Shown: in pieces, positions 22,845 to 32,331 of the stretch
Position numbering within the stretch: position 1 is the stretch's first letter
How the letters are laid out: every line of letters begins with the position of its first letter
Assembly: GCF_002161235.1 (NCBI RefSeq)
Contig: NZ_NFHE01000004.1
Coordinates: 1-64,000, forward strand
Direction: 5' to 3'
Origin: Pseudoflavonifractor sp. An85
GTDB taxonomy: Bacteria; Bacillota; Clostridia; Oscillospirales; Oscillospiraceae
DNA: 64,000 nucleotides
Position numbers and translations under genes: made by a program
The notes under the pieces: generated by a model
Seen by the model: only the letters and a program-made list of their open reading frames with translations
Database searches by the model: none
Told to the model about the DNA's origin: nothing

Positions 22845-24026
22845 ATGGCCAAGAAAAAGACTGCCGCAAAGAGCATGGAGCTGGACGCTAAGGAATTCTT
22901 TGCCGCCATCTCCGACATTGAGAAGGAAAAGGGAATCCCCAAGAGCTACATGATCGAGAAGATCACCCAGGCCCTGGTGGCCGCTTACAAGCGGGATCAC
23001 GCTGGCATCACCGACAATGTGATTGTGGACGCCGACGAGGAAAAGTGCTCGGTGCGCATGTTCGTGAAAAAAGAAGTGGTGGAGGAAGTGGACAATCCCA
23101 ACACCGAAGTGGCTCTGGCCGACGCCCGTCGGGCTCTGCCCCGGGTGCAGCTGGGCGATGTGCTGCGCATTGAGATTAAGCCCAAGAACTTCGGCCGTAT
23201 CGCCGCCCAGACCGCCCGTCAGGTCATCGTGCAGGGCATGCGTGAGGCAGAGCGGAGCATGATCTTCGATGCCTTCTCCGCCAAGGAGCATGAGATCATC
23301 TCCGGCGTGGTCACCCGTGTGGACGCCCGCAACGGCTCTGTGTCCGTGCGCCTGACCTCCGGGTCTGAGTTCACCGACTCCTTCCTCTCCGCCGACGAGC
23401 AGGTGCCCGGCGAGGTGGTGAAGGAGGGCGACCGCATCCGCGTGTACGTGGTGGAGGTGCGCCAGGCCAACCGTGGTCCCCAGGTGGTCATCTCCCGCAC
23501 CCACCCCGGCCTGGTCAAGCGCCTGTTTGAGCTGGAAGTGCCCGAAATCTACGACGGCACCGTGCAGGTCATGTCCATCTCCCGTGAGGCGGGCAGCCGC
23601 ACCAAGCTGGCCGTGTGGAGCGAGGACGAGAACGTGGACGCCATCGGCGCCTGCGTAGGTCCCAAGGGCCAGCGTGTCAACGCTGTGGTGGAAGAGCTGC
23701 GGGGCGAGAAGGTGGACATCATCAAGTATTCCGAGGATTCCGCCGAGTACGTGGCCGCTGCCCTGGCCCCCGCTGAGGTGCTCAGCGTGGTGGAGCTGGA
23801 GCCCGGCAAGCGCTGCCGTGTGGTGGTGCCCGACGACCAGCTGTCCCTGGCCATCGGCAAGGAGGGCCAGAACGCCCGTCTGGCTGCCCGTTTGACCGGC
23901 CTGAAGATTGACATCCGTCCCGCCAGCGATCCCGAGCCCGCTGAGGAGCTGGTGGAGGAAGAGGCTGCTGTGCTGGAGCCCGACGAGGCCGAGACCCAGG
24001 AGCAGATGGTGGGCGAGGAGGAGTAA
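22845..24026 (+). CDS. nusA: Transcription termination/antitermination protein NusA
   Basis: 393 residues, the short Firmicute form. The order is an N-terminal RNA polymerase-binding domain, an S1 domain (about 135-200) and two KH domains (GACVGPKGQRV near 270, and LAIGKEGQNARLA near 340). A short acidic tail replaces the C-terminal repeats of enterobacterial NusA. It binds the elongating polymerase and modulates pausing and termination. Confidence 0.97.
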   Translation: MAKKKTAAKSMELDAKEFFAAISDIEKEKGIPKSYMIEKITQALVAAYKRDHAGITDNVIVDADEEKCSVRMFVKKEVVEEVDNPNTEVALADARRALPRVQLGDVLRIEIKPKNFGRIAAQTARQVIVQGMREAERSMIFDAFSAKEHEIISGVVTRVDARNGSVSVRLTSGSEFTDSFLSADEQVPGEVVKEGDRIRVYVVEVRQANRGPQVVISRTHPGLVKRLFELEVPEIYDGTVQVMSISREAGSRTKLAVWSEDENVDAIGACVGPKGQRVNAVVEELRGEKVDIIKYSEDSAEYVAAALAPAEVLSVVELEPGKRCRVVVPDDQLSLAIGKEGQNARLAARLTGLKIDIRPASDPEPAEELVEEEAAVLEPDEAETQEQMVGEEE

Positions 24027-24072
24027 GCCCCTGCCCACACCAATCAAGCAACCAATATGGGGGTGAAGGAGA

Positions 24073-24345
24073 ATGCCCAAGAAAATACCCATGCGCCAGT
24101 GTCTGGGCTGTCGCGAGATGAAGCCCAAGGGGGAGCTGATCCGGGTGGTACGCTCCCCGGCGGGAGAGATTTCCCTGGATTTTAAGGGAAAGAAACCGGG
24201 ACGGGGTGCCTATGTATGCCCCAATCCTCAGTGTCTGGCCCGTGCCAAGAAGGCCAGAAGCCTGGAGCGAGCCTTTTCCGCCCCCATCGCCCCAGAGGTC
24301 TACGAGGCCCTGGAAGAGCAGATGAAGGCGGGTGAGGCGCAGTGA
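24073..24345 (+). CDS. ylxR: YlxR-family RNA-binding protein
   Basis: 90 residues. The family signature is visible: RQCLGCREMKPKGELIRVVR at the N-terminus and GRGAYVCPNPQCLARA in the middle. Proteins of this family, also called RnpM, bind RNA and have been linked to RNase P control. The gene sits between nusA and the L7Ae-like gene as in Bacillus. Its stop overlaps the next start (GTGA). Confidence 0.92.
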   Translation: MPKKIPMRQCLGCREMKPKGELIRVVRSPAGEISLDFKGKKPGRGAYVCPNPQCLARAKKARSLERAFSAPIAPEVYEALEEQMKAGEAQ

Positions 24346-24752
24346 ATGACAAGCTGCTAGGCCTGCTGGGGCTGGCCCTGCGAGGAAGCAACCTGGCCAT
24401 CGGGGAGGCTCCGGTGGAGGAGGCATGCAACACCCGCTGTGCCCGCCTGGTACTCTATGCTCAGGATGCAGCGGAAAACTCCGTCTCCCGCGCCGGCCGT
24501 ATGGCCCAGTGGGGCGGGGTGGAGATGGTGGGCTTGCCCTGCACCAAGCAGGAGCTGGGCTACGCGCTGGGACGCAACAGCTGTGCGGTGCTGGCCCTCA
24601 CCGACGGGGGACTGGCCGCTGCGGTGGCGTCCCGTCTGGCCCAAACCCAGCCGGAGCTGGAGCCTTTGGCCCAGCGTCTGGCCCAGGGAGCATCCAAGGG
24701 TGGAAAAGCAACCAAGACTGTGGGGCGTCGCCGCACCCCACGCAACGTGTAA
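24342..24752 (+). CDS. rplGA: L7Ae-family ribosomal/RNA-binding protein (YlxQ-like)
   Basis: 136 residues, starting with a GTG that overlaps the previous stop by four bases, which implies coupled translation. The N-terminal 95 residues have the L7Ae fold pattern (LLGLALRGSNLAIGEAPVEE, then ARLVLYAQDAAENS). A basic, low-complexity tail is longer than in the Bacillus protein. Homologues bind kink-turn RNA. The position between ylxR and infB supports the call. Confidence 0.85.
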   Translation: MNDKLLGLLGLALRGSNLAIGEAPVEEACNTRCARLVLYAQDAAENSVSRAGRMAQWGGVEMVGLPCTKQELGYALGRNSCAVLALTDGGLAAAVASRLAQTQPELEPLAQRLAQGASKGGKATKTVGRRRTPRNV

Positions 24753-24769
24753 CTTAGGAGGTGGCCGAT

Positions 24770-27079
24770 TTGAGCCTTGCGAAATACAGTGCCCGTGACG
24801 TGGCCAAGGATTTTGGGGTACAGCCCAAGGAGATTCAGGGAATTCTGTCCCAGCACGGGATGGAGAATGTGTCCCCCACCAAGACCCTCACCGACAAAGA
24901 GTTGACGGTGATTTTTGAACATCTGACCCAGCACAACCAGGTGGCGTCCATTGAGAGCATCTACGCCGACGTCTACCACGAGAAGAAGGAGAGCGCTCCC
25001 GCTGCCAAGCCCCAGGCCAGCCAGCCTGCCCAGGCTGCTCAGGCCAAGCAGCCCGAGAAGGAGCCTGCCAAGGTGGAGCACAAGCCCCACAGCCGTACCC
25101 CCGAGAAGAAGATCGTGGACACCCGCAAGGGTGGCGGGGTGAACCTGGAGAAGTACGACCAGCGTCTGGAAGACCTGGCTCCCGACAAGGCCAACCGCAT
25201 GCAGACCGGTAAGCAGAAGTTCCAGAACCGTGGCGGCAAGAACCGCAACCAGAACTTCGGCAACAAGCGCAAGCAGGAAGAGGCGGAGAAGATGCGCCGC
25301 CTGCAGCTGGAAATCGCCAAGAAGACCCCCCTCACCGTAAAGATTCCCGATGAGATCGGTGTGGGCGAGCTGGCCAGCCGCATGAAGAAGACCGGCGCCG
25401 AGGTGGTCAAGTGCCTGATGAAGAACGGCATCATGGCCTCTCTGTCCGAGATCATCGACTACGACACCGCCGCCCTCATCGCCATGGAGTTGGGCTGCAA
25501 GGTGGAGAAGGAAGTCATTGTCACCATCGAGGAGAAGCTCATTGACGTCTCCGAGGACAAGGAAGAGGATCTGGTGCCCCGCGCCCCCGTGGTGGTGGTC
25601 ATGGGCCACGTCGACCACGGCAAGACCTCTCTGCTGGACTATATCCGCCACGCCAACGTGGTCTCCGGCGAGGCCGGCGGTATCACCCAGCACATCGGCG
25701 CCTACCAGGTGGAGGTGGATGGCAAGCCCATCACCTTCCTGGACACCCCCGGCCACGAGGCCTTTACCGCCATGCGTGCCCGTGGCGCCATGGTCACCGA
25801 CGTGGCCATCCTGGTGGTAGCTGCCGACGACGGCATCATGCCCCAGACCGTGGAGTCCATCAACCACGCCAAGGCCGCTGAGATCCCCATCATCGTGGCC
25901 ATCAACAAGATGGATAAGCCCACCGCCAACCCCGAGCGCATCAAGCAGCAGCTCACCGAGTATGGTCTGGTCAGCGAGGACTGGGGCGGCGACACCATTA
26001 TCTGCCCCATCTCCGCCAAGACCGGTATGGGCATCGACAACCTGCTGGAGATGGTCACCCTCACCGCCGAGATGCGGGAGCTGAAGGCCAATCCCAACCG
26101 TACTGCCCATGGTACCGTCATCGAGGCCCGTCTGGACAAGGGCCGCGGCCCTGTGGCCACTCTGCTGGTGCAAAACGGCACTCTGAAGCAGGGCGACGTA
26201 ATCATCGCCGGTATGGCGGTGGGCCGCGTGCGTGCCATGACCGACTACAAGGGCAACAAGGTCACCCAGGCCGGCCCCTCCGTGCCTGTGGAGATCATCG
26301 GTATGGGCGAAGTGCCCGGTGCTGGTGACGACTTCCACGCCGTGGCCGACGAGCGCATGGCCCGTGAACTGGTGGCCCAGCGCAAGGAAGAGATGAAGAA
26401 CGCCACCACCGGCGCTGCCAAGCAGAAGGTGTCTCTGGAGGAGCTGTTCAGCCAGATCCAGGCCGGCGAGATGAAGGATTTGAACATCATCGTCAAGGCC
26501 GACGTGCAGGGCTCTGCCGAGGCCGTGAAGGCCAGCTTGGAGAAGCTGTCCAACCAGGAGGTCCGTGTGCGTGTCATCCACTGCGCCGTGGGTGCCATCA
26601 ACGAGTCCGACGTGATGCTGGCTGCCACCTCCAACGCCATCATCGTGGGCTTCAACGTGCGTCCCGACAAGAACGCTGCCGACTCCGCCCACCGCAACAA
26701 CGTGGATATGCGCATGTATCGCGTGATCTACCAGGCCATCGAGGAGATCGAGGCCGCCATGAAGGGCATGCTGGCTCCCAAGTTCAAGGAAGTGGCCCTG
26801 GGCGAGGCCGAGGTGCGCCAGGTGTACAAGATCACCGGCGTGGGCATCGTGGCCGGCTGCTACGTCACCGAGGGCAAGGTGGCCCGCAACGCCCAGATCC
26901 GTCTGGTGCGCGACGGCATCGTCATCCACGAGGGCGTCATGAACTCCCTGCAGCGCTTCAAGGACTCTGTCAAGGAAGTGGCCCGTGGCTACGAGTGCGG
27001 CATTGGCATTGAAAAGTACAGTGACATCAAGGAAGGCGACATCATCGAGGCGTTCCAGATGGAGCAGGTACAGCAGTAA
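24770..27079 (+). CDS. infB: Translation initiation factor IF-2
   Basis: 769 residues. A short N-terminal IF2-N motif, an Ala/Lys/Gln-rich linker, a second IF2-N motif, then the GTPase domain with GHVDHGKT (279-286), DTPGHEAF and NKMD. The C-terminal domains that bind initiator tRNA follow. It places fMet-tRNA on the 30S subunit. The start is TTG at 24770: AGGAGG at 24756-24761 leaves 8 bp to it, whereas a GTG at 24761 overlaps that site. Confidence 0.97.
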   Translation: MSLAKYSARDVAKDFGVQPKEIQGILSQHGMENVSPTKTLTDKELTVIFEHLTQHNQVASIESIYADVYHEKKESAPAAKPQASQPAQAAQAKQPEKEPAKVEHKPHSRTPEKKIVDTRKGGGVNLEKYDQRLEDLAPDKANRMQTGKQKFQNRGGKNRNQNFGNKRKQEEAEKMRRLQLEIAKKTPLTVKIPDEIGVGELASRMKKTGAEVVKCLMKNGIMASLSEIIDYDTAALIAMELGCKVEKEVIVTIEEKLIDVSEDKEEDLVPRAPVVVVMGHVDHGKTSLLDYIRHANVVSGEAGGITQHIGAYQVEVDGKPITFLDTPGHEAFTAMRARGAMVTDVAILVVAADDGIMPQTVESINHAKAAEIPIIVAINKMDKPTANPERIKQQLTEYGLVSEDWGGDTIICPISAKTGMGIDNLLEMVTLTAEMRELKANPNRTAHGTVIEARLDKGRGPVATLLVQNGTLKQGDVIIAGMAVGRVRAMTDYKGNKVTQAGPSVPVEIIGMGEVPGAGDDFHAVADERMARELVAQRKEEMKNATTGAAKQKVSLEELFSQIQAGEMKDLNIIVKADVQGSAEAVKASLEKLSNQEVRVRVIHCAVGAINESDVMLAATSNAIIVGFNVRPDKNAADSAHRNNVDMRMYRVIYQAIEEIEAAMKGMLAPKFKEVALGEAEVRQVYKITGVGIVAGCYVTEGKVARNAQIRLVRDGIVIHEGVMNSLQRFKDSVKEVARGYECGIGIEKYSDIKEGDIIEAFQMEQVQQ

Positions 27080-27097
27080 TTTCGCTCTATTTCGCGT

Positions 27098-27125
27098 GGG
27101 GGCGGGCGGCAACTCGCCTGCCCCC
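27098..27125 (+). terminator. Hairpin between infB and argC
   Basis: 11-bp GC-rich stem (27098-27108 and 27115-27125, one G-U pair) but only a short, T-poor tail. It may weaken read-through from infB into argC or mark an insertion joint. Confidence 0.5.
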
Positions 27126-27157
27126 ATCTTCTATATCTCACAACTGGAAGTGGTATT

Positions 27158-28078
27158 ATGAAGCCCAAAGTATACATTGACGGCAAACAGGGCACCACCG
27201 GCCTGCAAATTTACGACCGGCTGGCCCAGCGGGATGACATTGAGCTGCTGCTCATTGACGAGGACAAGCGCAAGGACGTGGACGAGCGGAAGAAGCTCCT
27301 CAACGCCGCCGACCTGGTGTTTTTGTGTCTGCCCGACCAGGCGGCCCGTGAGGCTGTGGCGTTGGTGGACAACCCCAACACCCGCATCATTGATGCCTCC
27401 ACCGCCCACCGCACCAACCCCGACTGGGACTATGGCTTTGCCGAGCTGTCGGAGAATCACCGCAACAACATTGTGATTTCCAAGCGGGTGGCCAACCCTG
27501 GCTGCCACGCCAGCGGCTTCATCGCCTCGGTGTACCCCCTGGTACAGCATGGGGTGATTCCCGCCCACTTCCCCCTGACCTGCTGCTCCCTCACCGGCTA
27601 CTCCGGGGGCGGCAAGAGCATGATTGCCGAATATGAGGCGGAGGATCGGGATTCCTGCCACGACAGCTGCCGCATCTATGGCCTGACCTTGCAGCATAAG
27701 CACCTGCCCGAAATGCAAAAGATATGTGGGCTGGACCGGGCCCCCGTCTTTGCCCCCGTGGTGGGAGACTACCCCCAGGGCATGGCCACCACGGTGATGC
27801 TGCCCTGGGTGGATGCCAAGTTGGCCTATGAGGCTCTGTGTGAGCACTACGCCGGACAGACCCTGGTGAGCGTGGCCCCTCTGGGCGGGGAGGAGCCCAT
27901 GATCTACTCCAACGCCCTCTCCGGCAAGGACACCCTGCGTCTGGTGGTGTACGGCCACCAGGGGCAGACCGCCGTCACCGCCGTTTTTGACAACCTGGGC
28001 AAGGGTGCGTCTGGGGCTGCGGTACAAAATATGAATCTGATGCTGGGCTTTGACGAAACGCGAGGCCTGAGCCTGTAA
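27158..28078 (+). CDS. argC: N-acetyl-gamma-glutamyl-phosphate reductase, short (type 2) form
   Basis: 306 residues. It reduces N-acetylglutamyl phosphate to the semialdehyde with NADPH, the third step of arginine synthesis. An N-terminal GKQGTTGLQI nucleotide-binding motif and the catalytic C116 in NPGCHASG are present. The length and motifs fit the shorter ArgC class. It lies between infB and rbfA, which are normally adjacent, and 14 kb from the argGHJBDF cluster, which lacks argC. No ArgR-type box is seen before it, so it is probably expressed with the translation genes. Confidence 0.94.
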   Translation: MKPKVYIDGKQGTTGLQIYDRLAQRDDIELLLIDEDKRKDVDERKKLLNAADLVFLCLPDQAAREAVALVDNPNTRIIDASTAHRTNPDWDYGFAELSENHRNNIVISKRVANPGCHASGFIASVYPLVQHGVIPAHFPLTCCSLTGYSGGGKSMIAEYEAEDRDSCHDSCRIYGLTLQHKHLPEMQKICGLDRAPVFAPVVGDYPQGMATTVMLPWVDAKLAYEALCEHYAGQTLVSVAPLGGEEPMIYSNALSGKDTLRLVVYGHQGQTAVTAVFDNLGKGASGAAVQNMNLMLGFDETRGLSL

Positions 28079-28096
28079 CCAAAGGAGGAAACCAAT

Positions 28097-28486
28097 ATGG
28101 CAAGCAATCGCCTGGGACGCATCAACGAGGAGATCCAGCGGGAGCTCTCCGCTCTCATCCCCACGGTGAAGGATCCCCGCGTGACGGGGCTTATCTCCGT
28201 GACCCGGGTGGAGACCACCCCCGACCTCCACTTTGCAAAAATTTATGTGTCCATTCTGGATAAAACCGAGGCCGACAGTGTGATCAAGGGCCTGAAGTCC
28301 GCCGGTGGCTACCTGCGCCGGGAGCTGAGCCGTGCCTTGAACCTGCGCCACACCCCCGAGCTCATCTTCGAGCGGGATGACTCCATCGACCACGGCGCCC
28401 ACATCCTGGAGATGCTGCGCAATCCCGAGGTGGTCAAGCCCGCCAACCCCGCCAACGCCCACATCGTGTTGGACGAGGAGGACTGA
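28097..28486 (+). CDS. rbfA: Ribosome-binding factor A
   Basis: 129 residues, single KH-type domain. The conserved start (SNRLGRINEEIQRELS) and LRHTPELIFERDDS are visible. It is a late 30S maturation factor. AAAGGAGG precedes the start. It ends 4 bp before the nrnA start codon. Confidence 0.95.
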   Translation: MASNRLGRINEEIQRELSALIPTVKDPRVTGLISVTRVETTPDLHFAKIYVSILDKTEADSVIKGLKSAGGYLRRELSRALNLRHTPELIFERDDSIDHGAHILEMLRNPEVVKPANPANAHIVLDEED

Positions 28487-28490
28487 GGCT

Positions 28491-29441
28491 ATGACCCACC
28501 AGGAAGCGGCTCAATTTCTCCGAGAGCACGACAACTATCTTATTTTGACCCACAAGCGCCCCGACGGGGACACCATCGGCTGCGGCGTGGGCCTGTGCAA
28601 TCTACTGCGCACCATGGGCAAGACCGCTTGGCTGCTGCCCAGCCTGGACGCCACTGCCATGTTCCAGGAGTATCTGGAGGGGGTGCAGGCCCCCGAAGGG
28701 TATACCCCCGACACCGTGGTGAGTGTGGACGTGGCCACCTTGGGGCTCATGCCCCCCAACGCCCAGCCTTACCTGGAGCGCATTGACCTGGCCATCGACC
28801 ATCACCCCTCCCAGGAGTTCTTTGCTAAGAACACCTGCCTGGAGGCGGACAAGGCCGCCTGTGGCGAAATCCTGTGGGAGATCGCTCAGGACCTGGGGGT
28901 CATGAATGAGGCCATTGCCACCCCCCTGTATGTGGCGGTGTCCACCGATACCGGGTGCTTTGTCTATGCCAACACCACCCCCCACACCCATCGGGTGGCG
29001 GCGGGGTTGATGGAGCAGGGCATCAACTTCCAGCGCCTGAACAAAAAGCACTTTCGAACCAAGTCTGTGGCCCGCATGCGCCTGGAGAGCCTGTTGCTCC
29101 AGGGCCTGTACCTGTGCCATGACAACACCGTGGCCGTGGCTACCCTGTCCTTGGACGTGATGGAGAAAGCGGGAGCCACCAACGACGACACCGAGGACAT
29201 CGCCGCCTTTGTGGGTCAGCTGGAGGGCCTGCTCCACTCCGCCACCATCCGAGAGTTGAAGCCGGGAGAGTGCAAGATCTCCATGCGCACCAATGCCAAC
29301 TACCTGGACGCCAGCGCCGTGTGTGCCCACCTGGGCGGCGGCGGACACAAGGCTGCCGCCGGCTGCACCGTGATGGGCAGCGTGGACCAGGCCAAGGCCG
29401 CCATCTTGCAGGCCATCGACCAGGAACTCAAACGCAAGTAA
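28491..29441 (+). CDS. nrnA: DHH-family phosphoesterase (NrnA-like)
   Basis: 316 residues. DHH motifs are clear: [13 protein letters not shown] at the N-terminus, the AIDHHPS metal site near residue 102, and [10 protein letters not shown] in the DHHA1 domain. NrnA-type enzymes degrade short oligoribonucleotides and 3',5'-bisphosphate adenosine, and some act on cyclic dinucleotide products. It keeps the rbfA-nrnA-truB order known in Firmicutes. The ATG at 28491 is close behind rbfA's GAGGAGGA. Confidence 0.92.
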   Translation: MTHQEAAQFLREHDNYLILTHKRPDGDTIGCGVGLCNLLRTMGKTAWLLPSLDATAMFQEYLEGVQAPEGYTPDTVVSVDVATLGLMPPNAQPYLERIDLAIDHHPSQEFFAKNTCLEADKAACGEILWEIAQDLGVMNEAIATPLYVAVSTDTGCFVYANTTPHTHRVAAGLMEQGINFQRLNKKHFRTKSVARMRLESLLLQGLYLCHDNTVAVATLSLDVMEKAGATNDDTEDIAAFVGQLEGLLHSATIRELKPGECKISMRTNANYLDASAVCAHLGGGGHKAAAGCTVMGSVDQAKAAILQAIDQELKRK

Positions 29442-29457
29442 CCGGGAGGAAATCAGG

Positions 29458-30330
29458 ATGCCCAACGGAATTATCATCATCGACAAGCCCCAGGACTGGA
29501 CATCCATGGACGTGTGCGCCAAGCTGCGGGGAGTGCTGGGGGAGCGGCGAATTGGACACGCCGGAACCCTGGACCCCATGGCCACTGGCGTGCTCCCGGT
29601 ATTTGTGGGCCGGGCCACCCGGGCGGTAGAGTTTGCTGAGCGGGGAGACAAGGAGTATGTGGCAGGGTTGAAGCTGGGGATGGTCACCGACACCCAGGAC
29701 ACCAGCGGCAACACCTTGGAAGAGCACCCCGTGGCGGTGACGGAGGAGCAGGTGAAAGCGGTGATGCCCCAGTTCACTGGCGATATCCTCCAGGTGCCTC
29801 CCATGTATTCCGCCATTAAGATCAATGGTAAGAAGCTCTATGAGCTGGCCCGGAAAGGGAGAGAGGTGGAGCGGCCGGCCCGACCGGTGACCATCCACGC
29901 CCTTACCCTGGAGGGGCAGATTGCCCCCGACGAGTACACCATCCGGGTGAAATGCTCCAAGGGCACCTACGTGCGCACCCTGTGCCACGACATTGGGGCG
30001 GCTTTGGGCTGCGGCGGGTGCATGAGCTCTCTGCGCCGCACCATGGCCTGCGGCTTTGACCTGAGTGAGGCCCATCCCCTGGCCGAGGTGCTGGCCAGTG
30101 ACAACCCCGGGGCGCTGCTGCGGCCCACGGATACCCTCTTTGCTACCCACCCCGCCCTGACCCTGGGCAAGCGGGGGGCGGACCGGGTGCGTCACGGCGC
30201 TCAGGTACATCAGCCGGAGGCGGAGGACGGCACCTACCGCATCTACGGCCCCGAAGAGGAATTTTTGGCCCTGGGCCGGGTGGAGCAGGGCAAGCTCCAC
30301 ATCGTCAAAAGTTTTTTTGATCCCACTTGA
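29458..30330 (+). CDS. truB: tRNA pseudouridine-55 synthase
   Basis: 290 residues. The TruB catalytic motif [12 protein letters not shown] carries the active D39, and a PUA-like C-terminal part follows. It makes pseudouridine 55 in the T-loop of tRNA. The start has GGGAGG ahead. It ends 17 bp before the ribF start. Confidence 0.96.
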   Translation: MPNGIIIIDKPQDWTSMDVCAKLRGVLGERRIGHAGTLDPMATGVLPVFVGRATRAVEFAERGDKEYVAGLKLGMVTDTQDTSGNTLEEHPVAVTEEQVKAVMPQFTGDILQVPPMYSAIKINGKKLYELARKGREVERPARPVTIHALTLEGQIAPDEYTIRVKCSKGTYVRTLCHDIGAALGCGGCMSSLRRTMACGFDLSEAHPLAEVLASDNPGALLRPTDTLFATHPALTLGKRGADRVRHGAQVHQPEAEDGTYRIYGPEEEFLALGRVEQGKLHIVKSFFDPT

Positions 30331-30347
30331 ACGGAGAGAGAACCATC

Positions 30348-31259
30348 ATGGCAGAGAAACAACGAGTCATTGCCCTGGGCTTTTTTGACGGGGTACATCT
30401 GGGCCACGGGGCACTGCTACGCCGCGCCCGGGAAGTGGCGGACCAGACGGGGGCTTTGGCCTGCGCCGTCACCTTTGACCACCACCCCCGGGACCTGACC
30501 CGGGGCGAGCCCACCCCCCTCATCAACACCCATCAGGAGCGGGCTACCATCATGGAGCGGTACTACGGCATAGACGAAGTGCTGGTGCTCCCCTTTGACC
30601 GCTCCATGATGCAAATGCCCTGGCGGGAGTTTGCCACCCACATCCTGTCTGAGCAGATGGGAGCTATCCATGTGGTGGCGGGCCATGACTACCACTTTGG
30701 GTACAAGGGCGAGGGTAATGTGGACCGGCTGCGGGAAATCTGCGCCGAGATGGGCATCGGCTGTTCCATCATCCCGGCGGTGGAGCTGGAGGGGATTACC
30801 GTCTCCTCCACCTACATCCGCCAGCTCATCGCCTACGGGGAGATGGAGCGGGCCTGCCGGTATCTGGGCCACCCCCATCTCATGACAGGTACGGTGGTTC
30901 ACGGCAAGCAGCTGGGCCGCACTCTGGGCACTCCCACCGCCAACCTGGTGCTCCCCTCCAACATTCTGGTGCCTGCCTTTGGGGTGTACGCCACCCGGGT
31001 ACGGGTGGCAGGAGGAACCTATCTGGCAGTGACCAATGTGGGGGTGCGCCCCACGGTGGACGACTCCCGCCAGGTCACCGTGGAGCCGTGGATTCTGGAT
31101 TTCGAGGGGGATCTGTACGGCCAGTATATGGAGGTGGAGTTCTACACCCGCCTGCGAGGGGAGAAGAAGTTTGACGGACTGGATGCCCTACGGCGTGAAA
31201 TTCTCCGCAATGCAGACCAGACCCGGGACTACTTCGCCCAGAGAGAGGCGCAAGTATGA
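30348..31259 (+). CDS. ribF: Bifunctional riboflavin kinase / FAD synthetase
   Basis: 303 residues. The N-terminal FAD synthetase domain has GFFDGVHLGHGALL, and the C-terminal flavokinase domain has GRTLGTPTANL. It turns riboflavin into FMN and FAD, the cofactors of the butyrate-operon flavoproteins encoded 1-5 kb downstream. ATG at 30348 follows GGAGAGAG. The stop overlaps the next start (ATGA). Confidence 0.95.
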   Translation: MAEKQRVIALGFFDGVHLGHGALLRRAREVADQTGALACAVTFDHHPRDLTRGEPTPLINTHQERATIMERYYGIDEVLVLPFDRSMMQMPWREFATHILSEQMGAIHVVAGHDYHFGYKGEGNVDRLREICAEMGIGCSIIPAVELEGITVSSTYIRQLIAYGEMERACRYLGHPHLMTGTVVHGKQLGRTLGTPTANLVLPSNILVPAFGVYATRVRVAGGTYLAVTNVGVRPTVDDSRQVTVEPWILDFEGDLYGQYMEVEFYTRLRGEKKFDGLDALRREILRNADQTRDYFAQREAQV

Positions 31260-31978
31260 TTGCCACGGTGGTCAATGTCATCCTGGTGCTGGTGGGTTCG
31301 GCCCTGGGCCTGCTATTGAAGCGGCTCATCAGCCAGAGGATGATCGCGGTGCTCACCCAGGCCCTGGGTTTGTGCGTGGCGGGGGTGGGCATCAGCAGCC
31401 TCATTGGCACCCAAAACATGCTGTGCGTCATTGTGTGTATGGTGGTGGGTACCGTCATCGGGCAGGGCATCGACATCGAGGCCCGGTTGGAGCGGGGCGG
31501 GGAGTGGCTGCGGCAGCGGGCCGACCGGGGCAACCCCAACAGCCGCTTCACCGAGTCCTTTGTCAGCGCGGCTCTGCTCTTCTGCGTGGGAGCCATGGCC
31601 ATCACCGGCTCCATTGAGGCGGGGCTGAACCAAAACTATGACATTCTCATCTCCAAGGGCGTCATCGACGGCGTGTCCGCCATCTCCTTTGCCGCCACCA
31701 TGGGGATTGGAGTGGCCTTCTCCGTCATCCCCCTGTTTCTCTACCAGGGCCTCGTGACTTTGCTGGCCGGGTGGGTGGGACCCTATCTGCCCCAAGAGGT
31801 GATTGTGGAGATGTCGGCGGTGGGAGGCGCCCTCATTGTGGGTATCGCCATCAATATGCTGGGGCTGGGCAAGGAGAAAATCAAAGTGGGGAACATGTTG
31901 CCGGCCATGTTTTTGCCCCTGATTTATCTTCCAGTCTCCCAATGGGTGGGGGAAATCCTCCAAAATCTCCAACTATAA
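31256..31978 (+). CDS. DUF554 integral membrane protein
   Basis: 240 residues with about seven hydrophobic segments and the DUF554/YqgA pattern (GSALGLLLKRLI near the N-terminus; GALIVGIAINMLGL near the C-terminus). The family is usually annotated as possible transporters; no substrate is known to me. It overlaps ribF by four bases and ends the long operon. Confidence 0.82.
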   Translation: MIATVVNVILVLVGSALGLLLKRLISQRMIAVLTQALGLCVAGVGISSLIGTQNMLCVIVCMVVGTVIGQGIDIEARLERGGEWLRQRADRGNPNSRFTESFVSAALLFCVGAMAITGSIEAGLNQNYDILISKGVIDGVSAISFAATMGIGVAFSVIPLFLYQGLVTLLAGWVGPYLPQEVIVEMSAVGGALIVGIAINMLGLGKEKIKVGNMLPAMFLPLIYLPVSQWVGEILQNLQL

Positions 31979-32007
31979 GGAGGAAATGGCGAGATTTCTT
32001 GCACGAT

Positions 32008-32055
32008 GCAAAAAACGTTGGTAACCTAGTACACTAGGATACCAATGTTTTTTCT
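32008..32055. terminator. Terminator at the end of the rimP-DUF554 operon
   Basis: Long imperfect stem: AAAAAACGTTGGTA pairs with TACCAATGTTTTTT around an inner CCTAG/CTAGG, with T-rich sequence on the right. It can work on both strands. Confidence 0.8.
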
Positions 32056-32129
32056 TTTTCCTAGACAAAATATACAAAAGGGTGTGAAAAACAGGGGGAG
32101 GAATGTACATATCTTTTGGGTAAATTTCC

Positions 32130-32158
32130 TTGCAAATGGAAGGGGAACGCAGTATACT
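32130..32158 (+). promoter_or_regulatory. Promoter of the butyrate operon
   Basis: -35 TTGCAA (32130-32135), 17-bp spacer, -10 TATACT (32153-32158). This implies a leader of about 165 bases before crt. Confidence 0.8.
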
Positions 32159-32199
32159 TGAAACCAGGAAACGATGTTCCGGATTTTTTTGCGGCAAAT

Positions 32200-32264
32200 T
32201 TGTTAAAAAAATAACGACAAATGAGCCGCAGACCTTTTTGGATGAAGTGTTAAAATTGTAACGA
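32200..32264 (+). promoter_or_regulatory. Two Rex-like operator sites in the crt leader
   Basis: TGTTAA-N5-TAACGA occurs twice, at 32201-32217 and 32248-32264, centres 47 bp apart. Both approach the Rex pattern TTGTTAANNNNTTAACAA (12 and 11 of 14 fixed positions). Rex senses NADH/NAD+ and controls fermentation genes in many clostridia. The sites lie downstream of the -10, where binding would block transcription. Confidence 0.5.
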
Positions 32265-32331
32265 AATGTGATACTTTGGATGAAAAAAAGGGGAACTGGA
32301 TGCAAATTTTGATTGCGAGGAGGCAATCCAC

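Noticed and set aside
24560-27127. An 855-codon minus-strand open frame opposite infB
   Set aside because: Shadow of infB codon bias; His/Leu/Gly/Val-rich product without motifs.
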